Position numbers and translations under genes: made by a program. Of a stretch of 54,354 bases of DNA, positions 45,379 through 54,352 are shown one piece after another. The stretch covers positions 1 to 54,354 of the forward strand of contig JAUHXA010000051.1 in NCBI GenBank assembly GCA_030427245.1. Direction: 5' to 3'. The stretch is from Bacteroidia bacterium. GTDB lineage: Bacteria; Bacteroidota; Bacteroidia; Chitinophagales; UBA2359. Position 1 is the stretch's first letter. The number at the start of each line of letters is the position of its first letter. The notes beneath the pieces were generated by a model that searched no databases, had not been told where the DNA came from, and was given only the letters and a program-made list of their open reading frames with translations.

Positions 45379-45386
45379 TAATTTTG
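45379..45386 (+). promoter_or_regulatory. Putative -7 element for rlmD inside a 16-bp divergent gap
   Basis: TAATTTTG matches TAnnTTTG exactly and ends 4 nt before the rlmD ATG. If used, the transcript would be leaderless or nearly so, as at 33897. Confidence 0.35.
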
Positions 45387-45390
45387 ACTT

Positions 45391-46791
45391 ATGGGTAGAA
45401 AACGAAAGATAGTTAAAGAACTCGAAATAACCAAGATAGCCGCCGAAGGAAAGGGAATGGCTAGACGAGAGGGCAAAGTGATTTTTGTCGAAAACGCTGT
45501 CCCTGGCGATATTGCGGACGTGAGAATCACCAAGAACCGCAAGGATTTTGCGATTGGGAAGGTCTTTGATTTGAAAAAAGCATCGGAAGATAGAATCGAA
45601 CCTTTTTGTGAATATTTTGGTATTTGTGGGGGTTGTAAATGGCAACATTTGTCTTATGAACAGCAAGCAGCCTATAAACAAGAAATCGTTGAAGAAGCAT
45701 TGCAGCGAATCGGAAAATTGGAATTTCCGCCTTTGCTTCCAATTTTGCAGGCTGAAAAAACACAGTATTACCGCAATAAAATGGAATTTACCTTCTCCAA
45801 CAAGCGTTGGCTGAGTTTGGAGGAAGTGAATAGCGATACAAAGATTGACAATAGAAATGCCGTTGGTTTGCATGTTCCAGGCGTGTTTGACAAAGTAGTG
45901 GACATCGAACACTGCTACCTGCAAGATGAACCGTCCAATGAAATCCGCAACGAAATCAGGAAATATGCCGAAGAACACAATGTCACCTACTACGATCTTC
46001 GAGAGCACAAGGGGCTTCTCCGCAATTTGATTATCCGCACTTCAACTTTGAATGAGTTGATGGTGATTTTGAGCGTTGCCGAGCCCAATCAAGAAGTCAT
46101 AGACGCTTTGATGAAGCACCTATTGGGTTGTTTTCCGCAAATCACCTCCTTGCATTATGTGGTCAATCAAAAGAAGAACGATACGCTCTACGACCAAGAC
46201 ATCATCACCTATCATGGTCGAGGCTATATTTTTGAAGCTTTTGAAGATTTGAAGTACAAAATCAGTCCCAAGTCTTTCTTCCAAACCAATTCTTATCAAG
46301 GAGTTCGCTTATACCAAATCGTGCGGGATTTTGCAGATTTGAAGGGAGACGAATTGGTCTATGACCTTTATACAGGGACAGGAAGTATTGCGTTGTTTTT
46401 GGCGAAGAATTGCAGAAAAGTGGTTGGGATTGAAACCGTTGAAGAAGCTATTGTGGATGCCAAATTCAATGCAGAATTGAACGAAATGGACAATACGGCT
46501 TTTTATGCGGGTGATGTGAAGGAAATGTTGGGCGGGGATTTTGTGGCGGAAAATGGTATGCCTGATGTGTTGGTGACTGACCCGCCAAGGGCTGGTATGC
46601 ACCGAGATGTGGTAGAACGAATTTTGGAAATGACTCCCACCAAAATCGTCTATGTGAGCTGCAACCCTGTCACACAAGCGCGTGACCTTCAAATACTATC
46701 GGAATCTTATGTGATTGAGAAAGTTCAACCAGTGGATATGTTTCCGCATACGTATCATATAGAGAATGTGGTGCTGTTGGTGAAAAAATAA
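45391..46791 (+). CDS. rlmD: 23S rRNA (uracil-5-)-methyltransferase, RlmD/RumA family
   Basis: The 466-residue protein has an N-terminal TRAM domain (about 1-60), an iron-sulfur motif (Cys73, Cys79, Cys82 in CEYFGICGGC and Cys175 in IEHC) and a SAM-dependent methyltransferase domain. The SAM site is YDLYTGTGSIALFL, then TDPPRAGMH, and the catalytic nucleophile Cys424 lies in YVSCNPVTQ. The family methylates U1939 of 23S rRNA, but some members modify U747 or tRNA U54, so the exact target is not certain. The [4Fe-4S] ligands favour RlmD/RlmC over TrmA. It converges with the CHAT gene, stops 7 bp apart. Confidence 0.92.
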   Translation: MGRKRKIVKELEITKIAAEGKGMARREGKVIFVENAVPGDIADVRITKNRKDFAIGKVFDLKKASEDRIEPFCEYFGICGGCKWQHLSYEQQAAYKQEIVEEALQRIGKLEFPPLLPILQAEKTQYYRNKMEFTFSNKRWLSLEEVNSDTKIDNRNAVGLHVPGVFDKVVDIEHCYLQDEPSNEIRNEIRKYAEEHNVTYYDLREHKGLLRNLIIRTSTLNELMVILSVAEPNQEVIDALMKHLLGCFPQITSLHYVVNQKKNDTLYDQDIITYHGRGYIFEAFEDLKYKISPKSFFQTNSYQGVRLYQIVRDFADLKGDELVYDLYTGTGSIALFLAKNCRKVVGIETVEEAIVDAKFNAELNEMDNTAFYAGDVKEMLGGDFVAENGMPDVLVTDPPRAGMHRDVVERILEMTPTKIVYVSCNPVTQARDLQILSESYVIEKVQPVDMFPHTYHIENVVLLVKK

Positions 46792-46798
46792 ATTACTT

Positions 46799-49700
46799 TC
46801 ACTTTCCTCCAATCAATACAAAACCCGCCCAATCCTGCGGGCTTTTGCGGGGATTTTGTATTAGCTTCAGCTTTGCTTTTCGCAAGGCAGAAGCATATTC
46901 TTTTTCCTCCAATACCTCCTCGAACAAACTGACTACCAGCTCACTGCTACTCTTGTCGGGAATGTCAAACTGTGTGAAAATGATGTTTCGTGCGCCTGCA
47001 TATAGGAATGCTCGATTGATTGCCATCATCCCTTCGCCTTTCTGCAATGTGCCGATTCCACTACTGCAACTGCTCAACACCAACAAGTCGGTATTCATCT
47101 TTAAATGATAGGTTTCCGCAACGCTTAAAACATAGTCGCTTTGCAGAGAGTTGGCCTTGCGATTGTCGACAGTTTCAATAGAATCCATTTCTTTTTTTTC
47201 CTTCAATGATGGTGCTTCTTTTTCCACTTTTGCCAAGTAAATGCCCGATAGGTGTTCGCTTTGTTCATTGACCAAACCATGGGTGGCAATCAGTAAAAAT
47301 TTGCTTTGTACTCCGTATTCCTGCAAATTTTGTTTGGAGGCAGCACCATACAAGAATACTTTTGCAGAATTGCACTGATTTTCAAATAGTTGATATACAT
47401 TTTTCACCTCGTTTTCGGTATTGGGCAAGGTTTGTAAGGCAGTTTCGCCCGCACGGTTGGAGCGCAAAACAACCGTTCTTCCTTTGGTGCTTTCTAAAGC
47501 TAATTCGGTAGAAACAATTTCTGTTTTATCAAAAGTAATGGGCGCAAAACCGATAAAGGAAGTTTCGTGGGTAAGTTGTGGTAAATTTGATTGATGCAGC
47601 AAAAGAGTGGCAGAATAGTGGTAGCTGACTTCAAATTGCTGCAATAGGTAGGGTAAATCGGCAAAACGACTTTTGGGTAATCTTTCTTCCATGTCTTCGG
47701 TCAGTAGTGCTTCAAAGGCTAGATAGTGCAGTACATCGTCTCGAACAATGATTAGCCTTTCTGCTTCCTCCAACTGTTTTTCGATGGGCTTCAATAGAAC
47801 TGCATATAATTTCGTACTCATTTCCACAAAATCTTCGAGTTCTGCCATATTAATGGCTTCTTGAAAATCGGCTATGTTATCGATCAATTCTACAGGTCTT
47901 TCGATTTGCTGAACGGTGTATTCATTGGAGGTGATGCAAAAAATGGTGAGCTGTTTTTCTCCTACAAAATAGGCGATGAAAGCAGTAGATTGGATTTGTT
48001 CTTGAAGGTAATGTTGAACGTCTGATACCGTAGCCGTTGAAGTGTTGTACTTCAATTGAAAATATTCAGGATAGTCTCTTTCAAATTGGGCAATGAGGGC
48101 TTCGTATTCTTGTTTGTAGTCAAATCGTTGGTTTTGGAGTTGGAGTAAATAAGATTCTTCTTTTTCTTCAAGGGGCTTGATTTGTTCTTGAGCGATTTGT
48201 TGGTCGAGATAGTTGAGTTCTATTCTGAGGTCGTATTCTTTTTGAAGTAGGTCTTCGGGAATGTTGGCGGTGATTTTGGCGGCATTGTCTTTGAGATTGG
48301 AGTAGAGCAAAATGGCTTTGGACTGCTCGGAATAGGTGAAGGCGAGGTTTTTGGCTTCTTTTGGTTGGGGGAGTTGGTGGTGAGGATTGAAAGATTGCAG
48401 TTCTTGGTGGGCGTTTTGGAGTGCTTCAACAGTGATGGTTTCCTCACATTTTTGAGCGAGCATCAATGCTGTTTGAATTGCCCCTTCATAAACGATTAAT
48501 GCTTGTTCGGCAAGGCTAAGTTTGCTGCCTTCGGACGGATAGGAATGTCGGAGATGTGTGATTAAATCGGTGGTAATGTGATAGCTGTGTTGAGCTGCAA
48601 GTAAATATTTTATGCTTTGGGTTTCGTATAAGTATTTTCCATAAAATGTTTGAGATTTGGCTTGTAAAATGTCCAATAAAACAGGTAAGGACAAGCAATG
48701 TTGAAAAGTAGGGTGAACGAAACCGTTTTTTATATCGAAGTCGCTATACAAAGCGTTTATTGCAGTCTGAAAGTAGGCAAGGGCAGAAGAATATTTTTTC
48801 TGTTGGTGTTGTATGCGTCCTAAGCACAGATTTGCTTTTGCAGATCTGGGATATTTCGAGCCAATTACTTCAAGGGAAATATCCAAGGCTTTTTGATAAT
48901 GTTGGACACTTGACTCGTAGTTGGATTGTTGTAAAAACAATTCTCCTAAAACAAGGTGACATTCTACCACGCTTGTGTGTTGTTCGCCCAGGGTTTGTAA
49001 TTTTATATCCAAGGATTGGGTAAGATACCGTTTGGCTTCTCCATATTTTTCCTGCCTTAAATACACTTTTCCTATATTGTTGTAAGTCATTGCTGTAGCG
49101 GGATTCAATTCTCCAAAAGATTGCAGATTGATAATCAATGCTTTTCGATAATAATACAAGGCTTTTTCGTACTCTTTTTTGTGAAAATAAGCAAGACCGA
49201 TATTGTCCAAGCACTTTGAATTTTCGGGATGCAAACTGCCTAAGGCTTCGGTATAAATATTCAAACTTTTAAACGCATGGTCAAGCGCTTTGTCGTAATC
49301 TCCTTTTAGCAAATAGACTGCTGATAAGTTGATGTGATTGATTGCAATGTGTCTAGGTGAATCTTTTGCATATTGGCGTTTTATCTGCCCACTTTTGTGA
49401 AGATACTGAATGGCTTTTTCATAATTCCCTTTTTTTATATATATATTCCCAAAGTTACTGTATGAGGCAGCAATGTGTAGATGATTGTCTCCAAATAGTT
49501 GTTGACGGATGGCTAAACTTTTTTGATGGAAAATAAGGGCTTTGTTGTACTTTGCCAAAAAGCAGTAGTTTATACCCAATAAATCATAGGTATTTGCCGT
49601 CTCAGAATGAGTTTCTCCAAAAATTTGTCGTTGAATTTTCAAACAGCTTTGTAAATGTTTGATTGCCAAGCTGTATTCTCTCATCCTATAATTATTCATT

Positions 49701-50257
49701 CCCAAATTATACAATGCTATTGCAGTGAGTTCAAGCTCCTTTTCTTTCCTATGAGCTTTCATCTGCATGTCTAACGCTTGTTGAGAATAGTGAATTGCTT
49801 GGTCATAATTGCCCATATTTTCGCTTTCGATAGCGACATTCAGACAATCTTTAATGGTTTCCCGATGTTTTTCACCTTGTAACTGCAAGCGAATGTGGAG
49901 GCTTTTCTTCTGGCAATCACAAGCACTTTCAAAACTGCTTTGGCTGCTCAATATAAGTCCTACATTTCGGTAACTCATTGCAGTAGTTAGACTTAGCTCC
50001 CCCAATTTTTCTCGGCTGATTTTCAATGTTTCTTGGGCTTTCGACAATGCTGCTTCCAAATTCCCACTTTTCCAAAGGCTTTTGCTCCAATTGTGCAGGC
50101 AATCCACATACTGCTCCCATGCTTCTTGTTTTTTGAAGTAGGTAGCTGCTTTTTGTGCGAATTGAAGGGATTCGCTGAACTGTTGGGCATGGTAAAACTC
50201 CCAACTTTTTTTTCTCCATTTTTCTGCTTCTTGTGGTTGTTGTTGTTGATTGGTCAT
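46799..50257 (-). CDS. TPR-CHAT caspase-like protease
   Basis: The 1152-residue protein has no signal peptide. About eleven to twelve tetratricopeptide repeats with ~42-residue kinesin-light-chain spacing occupy residues ~15-560, a helical middle region runs ~560-800, and a CHAT domain ends the protein (about 820-1152). The catalytic pair is visible: His993 in IATHGLV and Cys1064 in LSSCSSGIG. CHAT proteins belong to the caspase/separase clan; TPR-CHAT proteins include Csx29 of type III-E CRISPR, and others are linked to cell-death or regulated-proteolysis systems. No CRISPR, gasdermin or nucleotide-signalling gene is adjacent, so the trigger and substrate are unknown. Confidence 0.93.
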   Translation of the reverse strand: MTNQQQQPQEAEKWRKKSWEFYHAQQFSESLQFAQKAATYFKKQEAWEQYVDCLHNWSKSLWKSGNLEAALSKAQETLKISREKLGELSLTTAMSYRNVGLILSSQSSFESACDCQKKSLHIRLQLQGEKHRETIKDCLNVAIESENMGNYDQAIHYSQQALDMQMKAHRKEKELELTAIALYNLGMNNYRMREYSLAIKHLQSCLKIQRQIFGETHSETANTYDLLGINYCFLAKYNKALIFHQKSLAIRQQLFGDNHLHIAASYSNFGNIYIKKGNYEKAIQYLHKSGQIKRQYAKDSPRHIAINHINLSAVYLLKGDYDKALDHAFKSLNIYTEALGSLHPENSKCLDNIGLAYFHKKEYEKALYYYRKALIINLQSFGELNPATAMTYNNIGKVYLRQEKYGEAKRYLTQSLDIKLQTLGEQHTSVVECHLVLGELFLQQSNYESSVQHYQKALDISLEVIGSKYPRSAKANLCLGRIQHQQKKYSSALAYFQTAINALYSDFDIKNGFVHPTFQHCLSLPVLLDILQAKSQTFYGKYLYETQSIKYLLAAQHSYHITTDLITHLRHSYPSEGSKLSLAEQALIVYEGAIQTALMLAQKCEETITVEALQNAHQELQSFNPHHQLPQPKEAKNLAFTYSEQSKAILLYSNLKDNAAKITANIPEDLLQKEYDLRIELNYLDQQIAQEQIKPLEEKEESYLLQLQNQRFDYKQEYEALIAQFERDYPEYFQLKYNTSTATVSDVQHYLQEQIQSTAFIAYFVGEKQLTIFCITSNEYTVQQIERPVELIDNIADFQEAINMAELEDFVEMSTKLYAVLLKPIEKQLEEAERLIIVRDDVLHYLAFEALLTEDMEERLPKSRFADLPYLLQQFEVSYHYSATLLLHQSNLPQLTHETSFIGFAPITFDKTEIVSTELALESTKGRTVVLRSNRAGETALQTLPNTENEVKNVYQLFENQCNSAKVFLYGAASKQNLQEYGVQSKFLLIATHGLVNEQSEHLSGIYLAKVEKEAPSLKEKKEMDSIETVDNRKANSLQSDYVLSVAETYHLKMNTDLLVLSSCSSGIGTLQKGEGMMAINRAFLYAGARNIIFTQFDIPDKSSSELVVSLFEEVLEEKEYASALRKAKLKLIQNPRKSPQDWAGFVLIGGK

Positions 50258-50559
50258 TTGGTCGTAAAATTAGCAGATTAGCATTGAACTTGTTTCTAAC
50301 TTGTAAAATTAGACCAAATTAAGTGTGCATACAAATATAACTTTCGTTACCTTTTTAGCAGAAGAGGCTTGGAATTTTTCAGATTCCAAACCTCCATTTC
50401 TTTTCCATGTATTTTTTAAAAAATGCTGCCAACCACATTGAGAATCAAACCATCCCAATCAATCGACAGCATAATTACTATTCAAAAGACAGATTAACTA
50501 ACATCAAGAAACACAAAATGAAGAAAGACAGGAAAATAAGACTCTTGATGTAGAAGTGT
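50258..50559. other. Spacer between the T9SS propeller gene and the TPR-CHAT gene
   Basis: This 302-bp AT-rich region contains the -7 candidate at 50332 but no ORF, repeat or good hairpin that I could find. Confidence 0.45.
50332..50339 (-). promoter_or_regulatory. Putative -7 element for the TPR-CHAT gene
   Basis: TATATTTG on the minus strand is an exact TAnnTTTG match, 75 nt upstream of the ATG at 50257. Confidence 0.3.
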
Positions 50560-51933
50560 CTAATTCAAACTTGATTTTACAAAAGACTTCACCACGACTT
50601 CCTCTTTCGATGCAATATGCAAGTAATACAAACCTATAGGCAAATCTTCAATGTTTATGGAAGAAGGCGAACTTCCCAGCAAATCATTTTTTGAGTAAAC
50701 CGTTTTCCCCATACAATCTTTGATTTCGACAGCTTGAACATTTGTTTGTTTGGCATACTCCAAATTCAATACATGGTTGGTTGGATTTGGAAAAACGGAA
50801 ACTTGTGAATCTGAATCCTTCACCACTTTTCTAATGGATGAAATCAAATTCTCTCCTTCCCATTTGTAAACACCGCCATTGTCGGGTCCCAATATCCTAC
50901 CTCCACCAAAACTAAGCGAAGGGCTCAAAAAACGCAAAGTAGTCACCTTTTCGGGAGTTTCGATTACTTCCCAATCTTCTCCATCATTCAAGGTAAGTAA
51001 AGTCCTCGTATCATTATGGGCATAATGCGGTTGAATCATGTAAGTTCCCTCAGTACCTGGCACATAATCAATCATACCCACCGATGCCGCCGATTGTGAT
51101 GGCAAATCAATTTCCTCCCAAGTCAACCCACCATCGGTTGTCCGAAAACCAATGTTTCCATTGGAGTAAGTCAATATGCCATTCAACTCGTCTTTCATGG
51201 CAATAGAAGGAATAAACTCACTTACATTTGGTAGATTATCTGGTTCAGAAACTGTCCAAGTTATTCCTTTGTCCTCTGATTTGAATACTTTTCCACTCGT
51301 AGATGTGACCCATATTGTATTCCCTACCACATCATAGAGTCCTGTGCTGTGATAAATCGAAATTTCCTCATCCGATTCCAAAGGGGGAAAATTATTTTGC
51401 CCTACTTTGAACCATAAATCGCCTCCATCAAGGGTGATATAGACACTGATTCTCGCATAATTGGAATCTCCATAAGAAGTTCCGACAGTAATACCATTGT
51501 TTTCATCGAAGAAATGAATAATGTTTGGGGCTTCCAAAGATTCGCTAAATGCGGTGCTTTGAATGTTCCAAGTATCTCCTCCGTCTATTGTTCGATACAC
51601 ACTTCCTGCAAGTGGGTTGCTAATGTTAGAGGTGGTTATCCAAGCCCTTTCGGCATCTTGGGCAAAAACCAAGTTGAAATATTGAGAGGTAGGAATGCCC
51701 GTAGCCACTTTAGGAGTCCATGTTTGTCCACCATCGGTGCTGATGGTAAAATTTTTGGTAGGTGTAAAAGTACCATCATTCCAAGTCATTGCCCAAATAG
51801 TGCTGCTATCAGGAATAGACATTCCCCATACAGCACGGGGAGAAGCTGTAATGCCTGTACCTAAGCTCGTCCATTGAGCGTTTGTATGAAGGCTAAAAAT
51901 TAAAAATATAAATATTGATATTGAGTTTTTCAT
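50560..51933 (-). CDS. T9SS-secreted BNR/Ycf48-like beta-propeller protein
   Basis: The 457-residue protein has a short signal peptide (about 1-19, cleavage after HTNA). It is followed by at least five Asp-box/BNR blades: STDGGQTWTPK, TIDGGDTWNIQ, TLDGGDLWFKV, SEDKGITWTVS and TTDGGLTWEEI. The fold is a sialidase-like or Ycf48-like propeller, but the arginine triad of sialidases is not evident, so no enzyme activity is claimed. A type A T9SS sorting domain is at the C-terminus (about 380-457). It is likely cell-surface or extracellular. Confidence 0.9.
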   Translation of the reverse strand: MKNSISIFIFLIFSLHTNAQWTSLGTGITASPRAVWGMSIPDSSTIWAMTWNDGTFTPTKNFTISTDGGQTWTPKVATGIPTSQYFNLVFAQDAERAWITTSNISNPLAGSVYRTIDGGDTWNIQSTAFSESLEAPNIIHFFDENNGITVGTSYGDSNYARISVYITLDGGDLWFKVGQNNFPPLESDEEISIYHSTGLYDVVGNTIWVTSTSGKVFKSEDKGITWTVSEPDNLPNVSEFIPSIAMKDELNGILTYSNGNIGFRTTDGGLTWEEIDLPSQSAASVGMIDYVPGTEGTYMIQPHYAHNDTRTLLTLNDGEDWEVIETPEKVTTLRFLSPSLSFGGGRILGPDNGGVYKWEGENLISSIRKVVKDSDSQVSVFPNPTNHVLNLEYAKQTNVQAVEIKDCMGKTVYSKNDLLGSSPSSINIEDLPIGLYYLHIASKEEVVVKSFVKSSLN

Positions 51934-52020
51934 AAGATTTTAAGATTACAGTATAGTTAAGAAAATTTTCATTGGGTGGAAAAAGTTCATAAAAAATCAT
52001 TGCTATTCAGCAACAGCGTC

Positions 52021-53154
52021 TCAATTACATTCATCCAAACTCGTATCTACCAAAACACCGCCTGTAATCGTATTATTCGTTCCACAATCCTTGATTCTAA
52101 AATCGCTTTGGCTGCCTACAATCACCGTATTGTCATACGCTTCGGGAGCAGGTGCGCCAAAACGCGAGGTCAAGGTAGTCAATTCCATATCATAGGTGCC
52201 GCTGTTGCTTGCACTGTTATTTTCCAAGCGGTTTTGGTGTGCGCCATCAATCACCAAATAACCTTCTGCAAAACTATTGGAAGCCATATTGTTTTGTACC
52301 AAGTAGTTTGTTGCGGGCTGAAGTGCACCTGTTAGGCTACCATCGGGCAAGGTCAAATAATCGGGAGGAACATTGCAGAGAATGTAGCCAATGTAGTTGT
52401 CGTGCGAATTGTTGTTTTCCATCGTGCCATCTTCGTCACAGCCCCAAATTCCAAACACAGAATTACTTACATCGTTGTCCGCAATATAGGCATCTTTTCC
52501 ATTGATGATGGTAATGGCATGTGCGTCAGTATAGTCAAAGTCGCTTAACCACACACCCGAAGTTGTGATAGTATTCAACATCATCACCGCATTGTCGGAG
52601 TTTTCAACCAATACGCCAAATTGATAGTCTTTGATGGTACAGTTGATGATGCCCGAATTATCGGAATCTTCCAACAAAATAGCGGTGTTGCCGTCTGTTC
52701 CGATGGGTTGAAATTCAATATCTTGAATCAAAGAATTGGGTGCATTTAGGAAATGTAGTCCCGCTTCAATGATGATGTTTCCGCCAGGAATGGTTGTGAA
52801 AGTTGTCTTTTGGGGAGTGCCTGAAAACTTCAATATGGCACCTGCTTCTCCAATCAATTTGATGGACTTGGAAACAACGACTCGGCTGTTTTCGATATGT
52901 GTTCCTGCTTTTAGATACACAATGCCGTTTTCACATACATTGTCAACGGCTGCTTGCAGGGCATCTGTCGAACCGCTTTCTACATTGATGGCATCGCAGG
53001 GAGCGCAGAGTTCTACGGAGGATAGTTTCTCCGCTACGGTTTGGTTGGAAAAAGTGTGCGTTTCGGAACATTCGTTGTCGTCTTTATCACAGCCAATGAT
53101 TAAGAAAGCACACAATAAAGAAAATAGAAAACTTGTGTTGAAATAATTTTTCAT
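52021..53154 (-). CDS. Parallel beta-helix lipoprotein
   Basis: The 377-residue lipoprotein has lipobox LIIGC (Cys22). A CxxC (ELCAPCDAI, about residues 51-54) precedes a right-handed parallel beta-helix, seen as repeated rungs such as LIQDIEFQPIG, GIINCTIKDYQFGVLVENSDN, GIWGCDEDGTMENNNSHDNYIGYILCN and QNRLENNSASN. Similar proteins carry a TIGR03805-type beta-helix domain of unknown function and sit in the outer membrane. It has no T9SS sorting domain, so it uses the lipoprotein route. No partner gene is evident. Confidence 0.85.
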   Translation of the reverse strand: MKNYFNTSFLFSLLCAFLIIGCDKDDNECSETHTFSNQTVAEKLSSVELCAPCDAINVESGSTDALQAAVDNVCENGIVYLKAGTHIENSRVVVSKSIKLIGEAGAILKFSGTPQKTTFTTIPGGNIIIEAGLHFLNAPNSLIQDIEFQPIGTDGNTAILLEDSDNSGIINCTIKDYQFGVLVENSDNAVMMLNTITTSGVWLSDFDYTDAHAITIINGKDAYIADNDVSNSVFGIWGCDEDGTMENNNSHDNYIGYILCNVPPDYLTLPDGSLTGALQPATNYLVQNNMASNSFAEGYLVIDGAHQNRLENNSASNSGTYDMELTTLTSRFGAPAPEAYDNTVIVGSQSDFRIKDCGTNNTITGGVLVDTSLDECN

Positions 53155-53403
53155 GTTTTGTTAATTTTTAAGGTTAATAAAGTTTGATTGAAAAATTCGG
53201 AGATATAGACGACCTGGAATGTTAGGCTCGGAAACTTATTATTTACTTTTTTTTCAAAAAAAAATCCCCAAAGCAACTTTTTGCTACTTTGGGGATTACC
53301 TATTCCGTGTGATTTATTCTATTTGGGTAGAGTTAAACTCTTGGTAATTAGTTCATTTTGTGAATATGGACATTTTTATTGAAACCACTGAGTCCTTTTT
53401 GTT
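53155..53403. other. Spacer between the beta-helix gene and the transposase remnant
   Basis: Besides the terminator-like hairpin at 53263-53297, this 249-bp AT-rich spacer shows nothing I can support. Confidence 0.4.
53263..53297 (-). terminator. Hairpin terminator, minus strand
   Basis: An 11-bp stem (AATCCCCAAAG with CTTTGGGGATT) is followed on the minus strand by a run of nine T. It lies about 105 bp beyond the transposase remnant and may have been its terminator, or it may shield the beta-helix promoter. Confidence 0.7.
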
Positions 53404-53639
53404 TTAGAAGAAATAGCTACAAGTAATGATAGGTAAAGAATCAAATAGACTCCTATCAAACAAAGTAATTTCTTTATCTACTCCATCAAGCAATAAACTA
53501 ATCAGAATAGGAGAAACATCTGCTAATTGATTGATTATCTGACTGAAAGCAGCATAAGAAGGTAAAACAGGAGCCAATTTAATAGATACTTTTTTGCAAA
53601 ATTATGGATGGCAGCAATCTTGAATTTTTCTTTTTCCAT
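53404..53639 (-). pseudogene. Decayed DDE transposase fragment
   Basis: A minus-strand frame over 53407-53601 gives a 65-residue piece with LPSYAAFSQIINQL and FDSLPIITCS. The latter matches the first catalytic Asp region (DSxPI) of DDE transposases. The frame is closed by a stop on each side. Upstream, in another frame, an ATG at 53639 gives MEKEKFKIAAIHNFAKK, which joins this piece only across a frameshift near 53590-53600. No further transposase sequence or terminal repeats were found, so it is a remnant of an insertion sequence; the IS family is uncertain. Confidence 0.6.
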
Positions 53640-53870
53640 CACACAAAATATTCTTCATATGTAAAACAGGTTCAGTATTATTGCTAAATATTTGGCAAAC
53701 CTAGCGTAAATGCGCATCATAGCACTCGCAGATGTAAAAATAAAGGGCAATTCATCTATCGGTATTCATTGGCTAAAATATCTAAGATAGCTCTTTTTCT
53801 ACATTTGTTTTCTTTTTTTGGCTCAATTCAACTCTTAATTCGCATATTTTACTAAAACGACATTTACAAA
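53640..53870. other. Spacer with possible IS debris
   Basis: This 231-bp AT-rich stretch, upstream of the transposase fragment, holds no intact ORF. It may contain further unrecognisable insertion-sequence debris. Confidence 0.35.
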
Positions 53871-53912
53871 AAAAGCCTAATATTAGTTATATGTAACCAA
53901 TATTAGGCTTTT
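53871..53912 (-). terminator. Terminator of the glycine-rich membrane protein gene
   Basis: A perfect 14-bp stem (53871-53884 with 53899-53912) includes an inner GTTA/TAAC pairing and is followed on the minus strand by seven T. It lies about 36 nt after the stop codon at 53948. Confidence 0.85.
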
Positions 53913-53947
53913 ACTTTATAGAATCATATTATTTTTTCATTTTAAAT

Positions 53948-54352
53948 TTAGCATTTTTTTTCTGTTACAGTCTTTCTACTTATCTCATTTCCCTTAGCAT
54001 CTCGTTTTATCGTTGTTGTTTCAGTTACTACGCAACCTCTATCACTTGCTAGATATCCAGCTACCGCCCCTCCAACTGCTCCAATAATAGCAGTAATTGC
54101 AGGCAAAAATGCTACAAGAGCGTACTGATAATTATCGTCTTCTGGAATAGGGTTTTGTGGAGGAGGCAATATTATATCTAAAATTTCCTTAATTTTTTTA
54201 GAGATTTTTTCTATCATTATTGAATCAAGTGCTGAAATAGGGATATTATTTACTGAATGTTTTGTTTCTACTCCTTTTTGTTGAAATTCAGTTAAAGCAG
54301 ATGAAACTATTTTTATAATTTCATCTTCTGAAAGATTACTATTTCTTGTTTC
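53948..54352 (-). CDS. Hypothetical protein with glycine-zipper membrane segment, 5' end outside window
   Basis: The frame stays open from an ATG at 54217 back to the right edge, adding 45 codons, so at least 134 residues are visible and the true start is outside. The added part (NLSEDEIIKIVSSALTEFQQ) is an acidic helical region. An amphipathic helix (MIEKISKKIKEILDIIL), a Pro-rich hinge (PPPQNPIPEDD), a Gly/Ala-rich membrane helix (AIIGAVGGAVAGYLAS) and a charged tail with Cys near the end (RGCVV, KKC) follow. I do not recognise the family. The glycine-zipper helix could oligomerise in the membrane. Confidence 0.65.
   Translation of the reverse strand, partial: ETRNSNLSEDEIIKIVSSALTEFQQKGVETKHSVNNIPISALDSIMIEKISKKIKEILDIILPPPQNPIPEDDNYQYALVAFLPAITAIIGAVGGAVAGYLASDRGCVVTETTTIKRDAKGNEISRKTVTEKKC

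Noticed and set aside
45375-45542. Longer N-terminus for the membrane phosphatase (start at 45542)
   Set aside because: It would overlap the conserved N-terminal TRAM region of rlmD on the other strand, and the added residues do not look like a membrane protein start.
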